Positions 26,518-34,137 of a DNA stretch of 64,000 bases are shown here, piece after piece; positions within the stretch are counted from its first letter, which is position 1; the number at the start of each line of letters is the position of its first letter. The stretch is from positions 1-64,000 of the forward strand of contig CAWBNO010000003.1 of the NCBI GenBank assembly GCA_963790095.1, read 5' to 3'. The position numbers and the translations under genes were made by a program. The stretch comes from JAAXQD01 sp963790095 (GTDB lineage: Bacteria; Desulfobacterota; Desulfobacteria; Desulfobacterales; UBA11574). A model generated the notes under the pieces. That model saw only the letters and a list, made by a program, of their open reading frames with translations. It did no database searches and was not told the origin of the DNA.

Positions 26518-28563
26518 ATGGCAGAAGAGAAAACGTTGAAAAAAGTTGAAAAGCCGAAAAAGATGGCGGATCCCATAGCATCATCCATGGATGTTGCCAC
26601 CCAGGAAATGATCGCCCGGTCTCAGGAGCTGGGCGTCGAAACAGTATTTGACCGGGCAGTGACCATGAAACCCTGTAATATCGGGATGCAGGGAACCTGC
26701 TGTAAAAACTGTGCCATGGGACCGTGCCGTCTGCCCCTGCCCAAAGCCGGGATCGAAGGCGAGGATACCCGAAAAGGGTTGTGCGGTGCTACGGCAAACA
26801 CCATTGCAGCACGAAATTTTGCCCGTATGGTGGCTGCTGGTGCGTCGGCCCATTCAGATCACGGACGTGGTGTGGCCGAAGTCTTTTTGTCGGTGGCCCG
26901 GAAAGAAACCGAAGATTATACCATCAAATCTCCGGAAAGACTGATACAAATTGCGCCCTACTTTGGAGTGGCCACTACCGTTGAGGTCGATGGCGAAAAG
27001 CAGGACCGCGATTTTGATGAAATAGCCCTTGAAGTGGCTGAAAAAGCGGTGGCTGAATGGGGCAAGCCCGAAGGAGAGCTCGCTTATCTGAAACGGGCAC
27101 CACAACCGCTTTATGAGCGCTGGAAGAAGCTGGGGGTTTTACCCCGGAATATCGACCGGGAAATTGTGGAGATTATGCATCGGACCCACATGGGGGTTGA
27201 CCAGGATTATAAGAACCTTGTTAAACAATGCACCCGTGCATCCCTGGCCGACGGTTGGGGCGGCAGTATGATAGGCACCGATCTTCAGGATGTTATGTTC
27301 GGAGCCCCCTCACCCTTACAGTCAGAGGCCAATCTGGGAATCATGAAGGAAGACCAGGTCAACATTATTGTGCACGGTCATGAACCGATTCTGTCGGAAA
27401 TGATCGTGGCCGCCTCCCAATCCAAAGAGATGCTCGACTATGCCCATTCAAAAGGGGCCAAAGGGATTCAATTGGGTGGCATCTGCTGTACAGGCAATGA
27501 GATGCTGCAGCGACACGGCATTCCCCAGGCAGGGACATTCCTGCAGCAAGAGCTGGCCATTATCACCGGCGCCTGCGACGCCATGGTGGTGGATGTGCAG
27601 TGTGTGTTCCAGAATTTGGCCAATGTGGCCAAATGCTTTCACACCAAGCTGATCACCACCCATCCCATCGCCAAGATGGAACAGGACAACGTGATTCACA
27701 TCGAGTTTGACGAGCATCATGCCATGGAAGACGCCAAGCGGATTGTTACCATGGCCATAGACAACTTTGAAAACCGCGGGGCCGAAGTCATGATCCCGAA
27801 ACACAAAGCCAGCCAGATTGCCGGTTTTGGTGTGGAATCCATCGAATACCACCTGGGGGGAACCTTCCGGGGATCGTATTACACCTTAAACGACAACATC
27901 ATCAACGGCCGCATCCGTGGCGTTGCCGGAGTTGTGGGGTGCAACAATGCCCGGACCAAGCACAATGAAGAGCACATTGTTATTATTAAAGAGCTGATCA
28001 AAAATGACGTACTGGTTTTGACCACGGGATGCAGCGCCATAGCAGCGGGTATGCATGGACTTCTGACGCCGGAAACGGCTCAGGTATTCTGCGGGCCGGG
28101 TCTGGCCGAGGTGTGTGAAACGGTTGGGATACCGCCGGTGCTTCACCTGGGATCTTGTGTGGACAACAGCCGAATTTTGCTGGCGGCAACGGAAGTTGTC
28201 AAGGCCGGTGGTCTTGGGAATGACATCTGCGATCTGCCGGTAGCCGGGAGTGCGCCGGAATGGATGAGTGAAAAGGCCATCAGCATCGGACATTATTTTG
28301 TGACATCCGGGGTGTACACGGTTTTTGGGTATCATATGCCTCTGGAGGGTGCACCGGTATTTAAGGATTATCTGTACAAGGAGCTGGAAAAGATATACGG
28401 CGGTATGTGGGACTGTGAACCGGATCCGGTGAAACACGCCCACAAGATGATCGCCCATATCGATAAAAAACGCAAAGCTCTGGGCATTGACAAGGCCCGG
28501 GACAGGGTCCTCATGGATATGGATGATCGCCGGGAAATGGAGGCCAAATATCAGCAAGGTTAA
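26518..28563 (+). CDS. cooS: Ni,Fe carbon monoxide dehydrogenase catalytic subunit (copy 1)
   Basis: This 681-residue homodimeric enzyme interconverts CO and CO2. The N-terminal Cys cluster for the B/D [4Fe-4S] centres is visible (Cys53, 61, 62, 65 and 70 in CNIGMQGTCCKNCAMGPCR). Segments matching the six C-cluster ligands are all present: His in VHGHEPIL, and Cys in GGICCTGNE, VDVQCVFQN, GVVGCNN, LTTGCSAIAAG and HLGSCVDNS. GGAGG (26505-26509) sets the start. It stands alone here, with neither acsB nor a maturation factor (cooC) adjacent, and a terminator follows. Its first 466 coding bases plus the ribosome site are identical to the start of the second copy at 63535. Confidence 0.95.
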   Translation: MAEEKTLKKVEKPKKMADPIASSMDVATQEMIARSQELGVETVFDRAVTMKPCNIGMQGTCCKNCAMGPCRLPLPKAGIEGEDTRKGLCGATANTIAARNFARMVAAGASAHSDHGRGVAEVFLSVARKETEDYTIKSPERLIQIAPYFGVATTVEVDGEKQDRDFDEIALEVAEKAVAEWGKPEGELAYLKRAPQPLYERWKKLGVLPRNIDREIVEIMHRTHMGVDQDYKNLVKQCTRASLADGWGGSMIGTDLQDVMFGAPSPLQSEANLGIMKEDQVNIIVHGHEPILSEMIVAASQSKEMLDYAHSKGAKGIQLGGICCTGNEMLQRHGIPQAGTFLQQELAIITGACDAMVVDVQCVFQNLANVAKCFHTKLITTHPIAKMEQDNVIHIEFDEHHAMEDAKRIVTMAIDNFENRGAEVMIPKHKASQIAGFGVESIEYHLGGTFRGSYYTLNDNIINGRIRGVAGVVGCNNARTKHNEEHIVIIKELIKNDVLVLTTGCSAIAAGMHGLLTPETAQVFCGPGLAEVCETVGIPPVLHLGSCVDNSRILLAATEVVKAGGLGNDICDLPVAGSAPEWMSEKAISIGHYFVTSGVYTVFGYHMPLEGAPVFKDYLYKELEKIYGGMWDCEPDPVKHAHKMIAHIDKKRKALGIDKARDRVLMDMDDRREMEAKYQQG

Positions 28564-28619
28564 TCATTCACAAAGGTTGTAATGTTTAATCGTAAAACAT
28601 AACCATCGGATAGAATATT

Positions 28620-28650
28620 AAAAGGGGCTTCCTGACAGGAGCCCCTTTTT
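28620..28650 (+). terminator. Rho-independent terminator after cooS
   Basis: AAAAGGGGCT (28620-28629) pairs with AGCCCCTTTT (28640-28649), inner CCT/AGG pairs extend the stem, and a T run follows. It is 56 bases past the cooS stop. Confidence 0.85.
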
Positions 28651-28750
28651 GGTTCTTTTTAACCCATTGTTCAATGCTTTTTTTCCTAATATAGGGTTTA
28701 CAATTCGTATATATGTTGGTAGAAGCCATTTCAAAGCCTTTCGGTGAGTT

Positions 28751-28933
28751 ATGTACGGGGCTTTGCCTGAAAAGCGCTTTGTGATGGGCGGGTTAATTCC
28801 CCTGGAAAACAGCATGCACAGCATTTTTAACACCCAGGATCTTCCGGGATCCGGTTATGGATATTTTTCTCGACAGGACGTCTTCTTCAACCCTATCAAT
28901 CCAATCGTGTTTGCCGAATGTGACACCCTATGA
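28751..28933 (+). CDS. Possible small ORF (60 aa) translationally coupled to the next gene
   Basis: The 60-codon frame starts at ATG 28751 with GGTGAG just upstream (28743-28748). It ends in an ATGA overlap with the next start (28930). The sequence (FVMGGLIPLENSMHSIFNTQ, then GSGYGYFSRQDVFF) matches no family I know. The overlapping stop/start is the main argument that it is real. It could instead be the tail of a truncated gene. Confidence 0.35.
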   Translation: MYGALPEKRFVMGGLIPLENSMHSIFNTQDLPGSGYGYFSRQDVFFNPINPIVFAECDTL

Positions 28934-29265
28934 AAATACAAGAGATTACCGAAAAGTTTGGAAATTTAAAGATTTTTGAAAAACGGTGCATCAACGATGC
29001 CTATGCCGAGGTGGTTTTTTTTACGGAACAGCTGGATCATTGGCGTAAAATTCTAGAAGATTTTTTAGGTCCTGCCGTAAAGCCATCCGGATTGGAGCCG
29101 TCAATCGATCATAAAAATGCTGCAGATGCCCTAGGAGGCATTTTTTTTAATCAGACATTGTTTCAAAAAGATTACGATGATATGTTTGTTATTGCGATGT
29201 TTTGGCCTTGGCAAAACGGGCAGCAGGTGACATTAAAGATCGCGGCAATAAGAAGAAAAAAGTAA
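28930..29265 (+). CDS. Hypothetical protein (111 aa)
   Basis: This soluble 111-residue protein has no signal peptide. It begins MKIQEITEKFGNLKIFEKRC and contains a mixed alpha/beta core (AYAEVVFFTEQLDHWRKILE) and a hydrophobic strand (DDMFVIAMFWPW). The start overlaps the previous stop (ATGA), and its stop (TAATG, 29263-29267) overlaps the thioesterase start, so it sits in a tightly coupled operon with a PaaI-like thioesterase. I do not recognise the family. The coupling suggests a partner or chaperone-like role in the same pathway, which is inference. Confidence 0.65.
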   Translation: MKIQEITEKFGNLKIFEKRCINDAYAEVVFFTEQLDHWRKILEDFLGPAVKPSGLEPSIDHKNAADALGGIFFNQTLFQKDYDDMFVIAMFWPWQNGQQVTLKIAAIRRKK

Positions 29266-29819
29266 TGACGGACGGCGTATTAAAAACCGAATCGGCAACA
29301 AGGATCGATGTTTTGGACCCTCAAATAAAACACGAAATGGAAAACACGGCACATTTGACCGGGCCGCATAAATTTGAAATGGAAGGCTGGATTAGCTGTG
29401 CACCGTTCGAGAGACTGCTCAATATGAGAATCGTCGAAGCCAGCGGGGGCCGGGCAACGTTGACCATGCCTTTCTTTGTCGATTTTGCCCAAGGCGGCGG
29501 GCTGATGCACGGCGGTGCTTTGGTGAGCTTAGCGGATACCGCGGTTGTCATGGCCATCAAGAGCATCATCGATCCCCGGACTCATTTTGCCACGATTTCT
29601 TTGGAAACGAAGTTTCTCTATCCGGTCAAACAAGGGATTGTGACCGCCCGAGCAAGAATTACGAATCAAAAAGAAAGAATATTACACGGTGAGGCCACCG
29701 TTTATAACGACGAGGAAAGGTCCGTGCTGGCGTTTACTTCAACCTTTAAAATGGCAAAAGACAAAAAAATCAAAAATATTGCCTTCCAGGATACGGTGGG
29801 TTCCGAACCCATTGGCTGA
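29265..29819 (+). CDS. PaaI-family thioesterase (long form)
   Basis: The 184-residue hotdog-fold protein has the catalytic helix segment GGGLMHGGALVSLADTAVVM and the back strand FATISLETKFLYPVKQGIVT. It has about 45 extra residues at the N-terminus compared with the 140-residue relative at 17422. The ATG at 29265 overlaps the preceding stop codon by one base. The substrate is presumably a CoA thioester; which one is not evident. Confidence 0.8.
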   Translation: MTDGVLKTESATRIDVLDPQIKHEMENTAHLTGPHKFEMEGWISCAPFERLLNMRIVEASGGRATLTMPFFVDFAQGGGLMHGGALVSLADTAVVMAIKSIIDPRTHFATISLETKFLYPVKQGIVTARARITNQKERILHGEATVYNDEERSVLAFTSTFKMAKDKKIKNIAFQDTVGSEPIG

Positions 29820-29903
29820 AGCAGATGGGGTGCCGTTATCGATTGACGGGGTGGAATCAAGCTCCGGATCTTTTTTCTACCATCAAAAAAGGGGGGACGT
29901 AAC

Positions 29904-30167
29904 ATGAAAGACGGTTGGGCTGAAAAACTATCTTGTGCCACCCATTGTTACCGGTGTGAGGATAAATTAGATCCAAAGGATCTGAGAATTCTTTCCGTAT
30001 ATGATCATGGGGCAATATGTATGGCATGCAAAAATGATGAACAAGAACGAGGGGATTACGAAGACGTTTCCAAACAGACCATCGGACAGTGTATGATTGA
30101 TACGGAACTGCAATATGGGGATCCCGAGGGCTTCTGTTTCCACCACTTTTATCCGTTCAAATGCTGA
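29904..30167 (+). CDS. Small Cys/His-rich protein (87 aa), probably metal-binding
   Basis: The 87-residue soluble protein has GGGGGGA (29891-29897) as ribosome site. It contains eight or so Cys/His ligands arranged CATHCYRC near the N-terminus, CMACKND in the middle and FCFHHFYPFKC at the very end, which suggests bound zinc or an iron-sulfur centre. I do not recognise the family. It lies between a thioesterase and a rubrerythrin-like gene on the same strand. Confidence 0.6.
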   Translation: MKDGWAEKLSCATHCYRCEDKLDPKDLRILSVYDHGAICMACKNDEQERGDYEDVSKQTIGQCMIDTELQYGDPEGFCFHHFYPFKC

Positions 30168-30252
30168 TATTTGAGAACATGACCGATTCATTCTCAAAAG
30201 AAAATATTTAAATGTGACGGCTTGCATTAACCGGCGTTAAAAGGAGTTTTCC

Positions 30253-30756
30253 GTGAAAAAAAATACGAGTCTTGAGATATTGAAGCAGGCGATTCTGCTC
30301 GAAAGAAGAGGCAAATCTTTCTATCGGAAGGTTGCAGAAAAAACCGAAATCAACGGTGTGCGGGATGTTTTTGAAACCATGGCCGCCGAAGAACAGAAGC
30401 ATATAGATTTACTGTCCGAACAGTTCAAGGCGTTTGGCAAAGAAAAGAAATTCATTCCCGGAAATTACAATGAATCAGACAGGAGCCGTGTGGCATCAAA
30501 TTTTTTAACCCGTGAAATTAAGGAGAAAATCTCCGCCGCCGGTTTTGAAGCCGCAGCCATCTCGGCAGCGATATCCATGGAGGAACACGCCGTCAAACTT
30601 TACTCGGAAAGTGCTGAAACCACATCGGACCCAGAAGCCAAAGCCTTATACGAATGGCTTGCGCGCTGGGAACGCGAGCATCTCGGCCTGCTTCTGGATA
30701 TCGACAAAGCGTTGAGGGAAAAAATCTGGTTCGACAATCAATTCTGGCCCTTTTAA
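30253..30756 (+). CDS. Rubrerythrin-like ferritin-fold protein
   Basis: This 167-residue four-helix diiron-type protein has LLERRGKSFYRKVAEKTEIN with Glu ligands, TMAAEEQKHIDLLSEQF (EExxH), AISMEEHAVKLYSESAE, and LARWEREHLGLLLDID (ExxH). There is no rubredoxin domain. Likely roles are peroxide reduction or iron oxidation in an anaerobe. GTTAAAAGGAG (30236-30246) precedes the start ATG at 30253. The last residues (IWFDNQFWPF) are aromatic-rich, as in several Desulfobacterota relatives. Confidence 0.8.
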   Translation: MKKNTSLEILKQAILLERRGKSFYRKVAEKTEINGVRDVFETMAAEEQKHIDLLSEQFKAFGKEKKFIPGNYNESDRSRVASNFLTREIKEKISAAGFEAAAISAAISMEEHAVKLYSESAETTSDPEAKALYEWLARWEREHLGLLLDIDKALREKIWFDNQFWPF

Positions 30757-30806
30757 TCTGAAACTTGTCTTCAAAATAACAACCCAACAAACAGACACCT
30801 GGACGT

Positions 30807-31289
30807 CTACGAATCGCCGGTCTTCTCCACGTCTACGGGAATCGTCGTCACGGGTACCGAAGAATTTTTCAACACCTTCTCCGTGACACTTCCAAAGCGA
30901 AAAATCCCCTTTTCTCCATGACTTGCCATAACCACCACGTCGATCTTTTCCTTGTCGATAAGCTTCAAGATTTCTTGGGCCGGATCGCCGACGGCAATGT
31001 GCTTTATGTACAGCGGACATCCTTCCAGATACTTTCCACAAATCTGATCGAGACGTTTTTCGGCCGATTTGTTCGACCATTGCATCAGTTTTTCAATGTG
31101 GGTTCTGTCAAATTCTCCGTACCATGATTCGTGATGTGCCATGTCTTCGATAACGTAAAGCACGTGAATTTCCGCACCGTATTGCATGGTCAGGGATGTA
31201 ATATAAGGCAAAGCCTTTTTTGCGCTGCTTGAAAAATCCGTTGGCCACAGAACCTTTTTCAACTTTATCCCGGTTTCGTTTGTCTCCAT
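30807..31289 (-). CDS. Universal stress protein (UspA family)
   Basis: This 160-residue single Usp domain starts KKVLWPTDFSSSAKKALPYI and has the nucleotide-binding motif MASHGEKGIFRFGSVTEKVL (G-2x-G-9x-G-S), so it is the ATP-binding type. The start ATG (31289) is chosen because AGGAGG lies just upstream on the minus strand; the longer open frame to 31517 has no ribosome site and runs into a repeat region. It converges with the rubrerythrin-like gene, which suggests a stress context. Confidence 0.85.
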   Translation of the reverse strand: METNETGIKLKKVLWPTDFSSSAKKALPYITSLTMQYGAEIHVLYVIEDMAHHESWYGEFDRTHIEKLMQWSNKSAEKRLDQICGKYLEGCPLYIKHIAVGDPAQEILKLIDKEKIDVVVMASHGEKGIFRFGSVTEKVLKNSSVPVTTIPVDVEKTGDS

Positions 31290-31437
31290 GATAAGCCTCC
31301 TCTGTATAAGATTTCTTGGGAACGATTTAAAACACACATACCACCTACAATAACTACGATAGGATGGTTGTAAAGGCTTTTGAAATCGAGAGGCCCCAAG
31401 ATCAAATATATCAAAAAATTTGTAAAACATTATAAAA

Positions 31438-31634
31438 TTGATGAACTCGTAAAAAGTCTCATTTTGCTCGCTCCGCAAACAATTTTGGGATTCATGACGC
31501 GCCTGGCTAAATTGCAAGAACTCGGGCTAACGCCCTCAAACAGCTTGCAATTTTTAACGCCAGACGCATCATGAATCTTTCTCCAAAATTGCTCGATGTC
31601 CCTCACAAAAAACTTTTTACGAAACCGTCAAATT
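31438..31634. repeat. Palindromic intergenic element, family 1, copy 1 (full length, ~197 bp)
   Basis: The outer arms GAACTCGTAAAAAGT and ACTTTTTACGAAACCGTC are imperfect inverted repeats. Further in, TTTTGGGATTCATGACGCGC pairs with GACGCATCATGAATCTTTCT-CCAAAA, and the centre pairs AAATTGCAAG with CTTGCAATTT, so the whole element folds into one long hairpin. It has no coding frame and looks like a MITE or REP-like element. Other copies lie at 33094, 57991 and 58491, all in the same orientation. Confidence 0.8.
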
Positions 31635-31711
31635 TGACTCAATCACAATCTGCATTATCTTAAGTTTCTGAATAATATTTTTAATCCATGCGTAAAAAGG
31701 AGTGCTGAATC

Positions 31712-31960
31712 ATGTATGATAAAAATGAATTGTGTAAAAAAATCAAAGAAATATATCCGGATATCGGAGAATGCGGAATCGATGTGAACGTTGACTATGA
31801 CGAAGAACAAAGACGGTGGGTCGTAGACCTCAAAAAGGATCATCACGCCCTAAAAACGTATCTCGAAGACGGTGATGCTGAATTGTGTATGGAAAACAAG
31901 CAGTGCGTCAGTTTCGGAATCGAAATTGCGCAGCTCAGAGATAACATCAATTTATTATAG
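31712..31960 (+). CDS. Small acidic hypothetical protein (82 aa)
   Basis: The 82-residue acidic protein has AAAAAGGAG (31691-31699) 12 bases before ATG 31712. It begins MYDKNELCKKIKEIYPDIGE, continues with a strand-rich middle (GIDVNVDYDEEQRRWVVDLK) and ends ...NKQCVSFGIEIAQLRDNI. It has no signal peptide or membrane helix. It resembles small conserved proteins of sulfate reducers of unknown role, but I cannot name a family. It is followed by a zinc-ribbon-like gene on the same strand. Confidence 0.6.
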   Translation: MYDKNELCKKIKEIYPDIGECGIDVNVDYDEEQRRWVVDLKKDHHALKTYLEDGDAELCMENKQCVSFGIEIAQLRDNINLL

Positions 31961-32011
31961 CAAAGGATATCATGCATCCATTGATGATTACTTTGAATAA
32001 GGAGGAGAACC

Positions 32012-32233
32012 ATGACATATACTTGTAAGAATTGTGGCGCAGTAGCAGACGAACCCGGGCATTTGTGCAATCCCTGCGGAGATCCGTCCGATTGCAGTTT
32101 TTGTGGAACCCCCGATGTGGATATTGGCCATATGTGTAAAGATAAACTGGGCGCCATGAAATATGTTTGTGAGGGTTGCGGCCGGGTGGCCATGAAAAAG
32201 GGCCACCTCTGCAAGCCATCCGCCATAGGTTGA
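32012..32233 (+). CDS. Small protein with zinc-ribbon-like Cys motifs (73 aa)
   Basis: The 73-residue protein is made of three short Cys units: YTCKNCGAVADEPGHLCNPC, CSFCGTPDVDIGHMC and YVCEGCGRVAMKKGHLCKP. Each has CxxC followed by a GHxC, a repeated zinc-knuckle or ribbon pattern. AAGGAGGAG (31999-32007) is a strong ribosome site. There is no signal peptide. Metal binding is near certain from the ligand pattern; the function is unknown. A family 2 repeat element starts 36 bases after its stop. Confidence 0.75.
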   Translation: MTYTCKNCGAVADEPGHLCNPCGDPSDCSFCGTPDVDIGHMCKDKLGAMKYVCEGCGRVAMKKGHLCKPSAIG

Positions 32234-32268
32234 TGGGTTAGGAAACCATTGCACCTCAAAATGAGTTA

Positions 32269-32409
32269 GTGTCCGTCCATAAATGGTTTTTTTGTCCAAT
32301 CTCTGGGTTAAGCTCAAAAAATAATCCTCAGAATATCAACTATATGCCTGTGGTTATTTTTTTCGCATGCCTTGATCTTAAACAAAAATCCTCATTTCTG
32401 GATGGACAC
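32269..32409. repeat. MITE-like element, family 2, copy 1
   Basis: The terminal inverted repeats are GTGTCCGTCCATAAATG (32269-32285) and CATTTCTGGATGGACAC (32393-32409). The 141-base element matches 44177-44317 in the opposite orientation over its whole length (shared blocks AAAAAATAATCCTC, ATGCCTGTGGT, TTTTTTTCGCATGCCTTGATC). It carries no gene. Confidence 0.8.
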
Positions 32410-32552
32410 GAGTTAACAATTCGGTTTCCGAAAAAACTGGGTTTCAGGTGGGTATGAATTCCTGGTGCGGTTTGACATGCGTTCAGGTATCGGAATCCTA
32501 AATGGCTGAATTTTGATCGCCGTTTCCAGTCCATCGGCTTCGTGGATTTTGT

Positions 32553-33005
32553 CTACAGCAGGGGGATAATTCGTTGGATATGGGTGTCGATGGTGCCGAA
32601 TATTTGCTGATATTTTTTGTATGATCCGCCCATGGGATCTACAATGGTGGTTTTGCGGGTTCCCTTTCCCGGCCAGGCGCCAAGAAGAAAAACCTTTTTG
32701 CGAAGCCAAGGAAAAAAGGTCGAAACGAATTTTTTATGAATTGGTTCCATGCATAGAATCAGGTCCGCCTTTTGCAACTCCTCTCCCACCAGAGATCGGG
32801 CCCTGTGTGATGAAATATCAACACCGTTTTCTTTACAAACTTTTTGAGCATATTCGGTTGCCGGAATATCATTCAACCCGTGAATGCCCATGGATGAAAC
32901 CTGCAGGTCATCACGGCCCATTTCGCGCCATTTATGTCGCATAAGACCTTCTGCCATGGGGCTCCGGCAGATGTTCCCAGTACATATAAAAACGATGTGG
33001 AGCAT
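32553..33005 (-). CDS. Low-molecular-weight protein-tyrosine phosphatase
   Basis: The 150-residue protein begins MLHIVFICTGNICRSPMAEG with the CX5RS active site, and carries the general-acid Asp in VDPMGGSYKKYQ near the C-terminus. This is the usual length for LMW-PTPs, which act on phosphotyrosine in exopolysaccharide control, on phosphoarginine, or as arsenate-reductase relatives. No tyrosine kinase or capsule gene is next to it. The DPMGGS context differs slightly from the common DPxxGS/DPF, but the Asp is retained. Confidence 0.88.
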   Translation of the reverse strand: MLHIVFICTGNICRSPMAEGLMRHKWREMGRDDLQVSSMGIHGLNDIPATEYAQKVCKENGVDISSHRARSLVGEELQKADLILCMEPIHKKFVSTFFPWLRKKVFLLGAWPGKGTRKTTIVDPMGGSYKKYQQIFGTIDTHIQRIIPLL

Positions 33006-33093
33006 AATTCAATGTCTCTAACGATCTACAACTTTTCGAATTTACTATTCTTCTTGAAGCCATCTCAAAATAAAGATTTTGGTTCAAGATCCC

Positions 33094-33205
33094 CCGCTAA
33101 CATCCTCAAACAGCTTACAATTTTTTACGCCAGACGCGTCATGAATCTTTCTCCAAAATTGCTTGATGTCGCTCACAAAACACTTTTTACGAAGCCGTCA
33201 AGTTT
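33094..33205. repeat. Palindromic intergenic element, family 1, copy 2 (right half)
   Basis: It matches the right half of the full-length copies: CGCTAACATCCTCAAACAGC, GACGCGTCATGAATCTTTCT, then CACTTTTTACGAAGCCGTCA. The left arm is missing, so this is a truncated copy. Confidence 0.75.
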
Positions 33206-33228
33206 AAATTGTTAAAAATTCCTCAAAC

Positions 33229-33272
33229 CCATCATTCCATTACTCCATTATTCCAATGGGGTCGAATCCCCT
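33229..33272. repeat. CCATTATTCC-type short repeat, copy 1
   Basis: CATCATTCCATTACTCCATT followed by ATTCCAATGGGGTCGAATCC-CCT. The same arrangement (three near-tandem CCAT units then a GGGG-CGAA-CCCC hairpin) occurs at 53093-53140. Confidence 0.5.
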
Positions 33273-33312
33273 ACCTTATATCCTTAATTCTTATTGAAAT
33301 CCGAGAAAAGAA

Positions 33313-34137
33313 CTACCTCACAATTTTGAGTACATTGGTTTTTTGAAGCTTGTCCCACAGTGTCTTAATGATGGTTAAAGACGCACGATGTTCACTTAAA
33401 TCTTTATCTTCGGAGAGGGAACGACACGATTCCAACAGCGATTCATTGTTGAGCCAAAAACGGACTTCGTTTTGAATACTGTCCTGGAGGGACTTATAAA
33501 GATCGATCAAATTGTCTTCGGGTATATTTGCGATCATGGTTTTATCTCGTAACGACAGTTTTGAAAGAAGTTTGTCGGCCGCTTCCCCAACGGTTTGGGG
33601 GAGGTTTTCTTTTCCCATTTCAGCGCGTCGCCTGGGAGTTACGGTGAAAGATTCGTGTAGGGTGTCATCAATAAGGTCCAGGTAGAAAACCGTTTCAAGA
33701 ATATCTGCGGTGGTCTGGTATATCAACGGATCTTTGCTGGCTCTGGAGCCGGCCACATTCAAAACTTCGATGTCATTTTCCATGATCCATGATTTGATCT
33801 TCCCAGCGGCTTGAAAGGAATTGGTCTTGTTTAAGTCAATGTGAAGCCAAGGTCGGTTATGAAAGATGGCCATCTCCCGTGTATAGTCCGATCCGCCGGT
33901 GAGTTTGCCGTGGGATACGATCAGCGTTCCGTCGGAATCCACAACATTTTGTTCGGTCCTTTTATTGTAGTTGGATGTTTCCATCTCTGTGAGTTTGTAT
34001 TTTTCATCTAAAACTCCAGCTTCTGTTAACCGCCCCTTGGGAATCCAGCCACCATGGGATATCCCTAACTTTATGGAAACATCAAGGGCCGCCTGATCGG
34101 CTCCGGTCTGGCCACCGGAAATAATTTTTTTAATCAT
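33313..34137 (-). CDS. Molybdenum-carrier-like (YpsA/pMoCo fold) protein with C-terminal DUF6794-like domain
   Basis: The protein has 274 residues. The first ~150 match the putative molybdenum carrier / nucleotide-binding SLOG-like fold: MIKKIISGGQTGADQAALDV, GGWIPKGRLTEAG, NVVDSDGTLIVSHGKLTGGS, and LNVAGSRASKDP. The last ~95 (LPQTVGEAADKLLSKLSLRD and following) are a small helical domain of the type seen in DUF6794 proteins. It ends one base upstream of the SAM hydrolase reading (the two genes abut at 34137/34138 on the same strand), so the pair is probably co-translated. The SLOG-like fold usually binds nucleotide-derived ligands; the actual ligand is unknown. Confidence 0.75.
   Translation of the reverse strand: MIKKIISGGQTGADQAALDVSIKLGISHGGWIPKGRLTEAGVLDEKYKLTEMETSNYNKRTEQNVVDSDGTLIVSHGKLTGGSDYTREMAIFHNRPWLHIDLNKTNSFQAAGKIKSWIMENDIEVLNVAGSRASKDPLIYQTTADILETVFYLDLIDDTLHESFTVTPRRRAEMGKENLPQTVGEAADKLLSKLSLRDKTMIANIPEDNLIDLYKSLQDSIQNEVRFWLNNESLLESCRSLSEDKDLSEHRASLTIIKTLWDKLQKTNVLKIVR

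Noticed and set aside
31290..31517. Longer N-terminus for the universal stress protein
   Set aside because: The extension has no ribosome site and runs into the palindromic repeat; AGGAGG supports the start at 31289.
31438..31634. Possible CRISPR-like or phage attachment repeat
   Set aside because: Copies are dispersed, palindromic and without regular spacers or cas/integrase genes; they fit a MITE/REP-like family.
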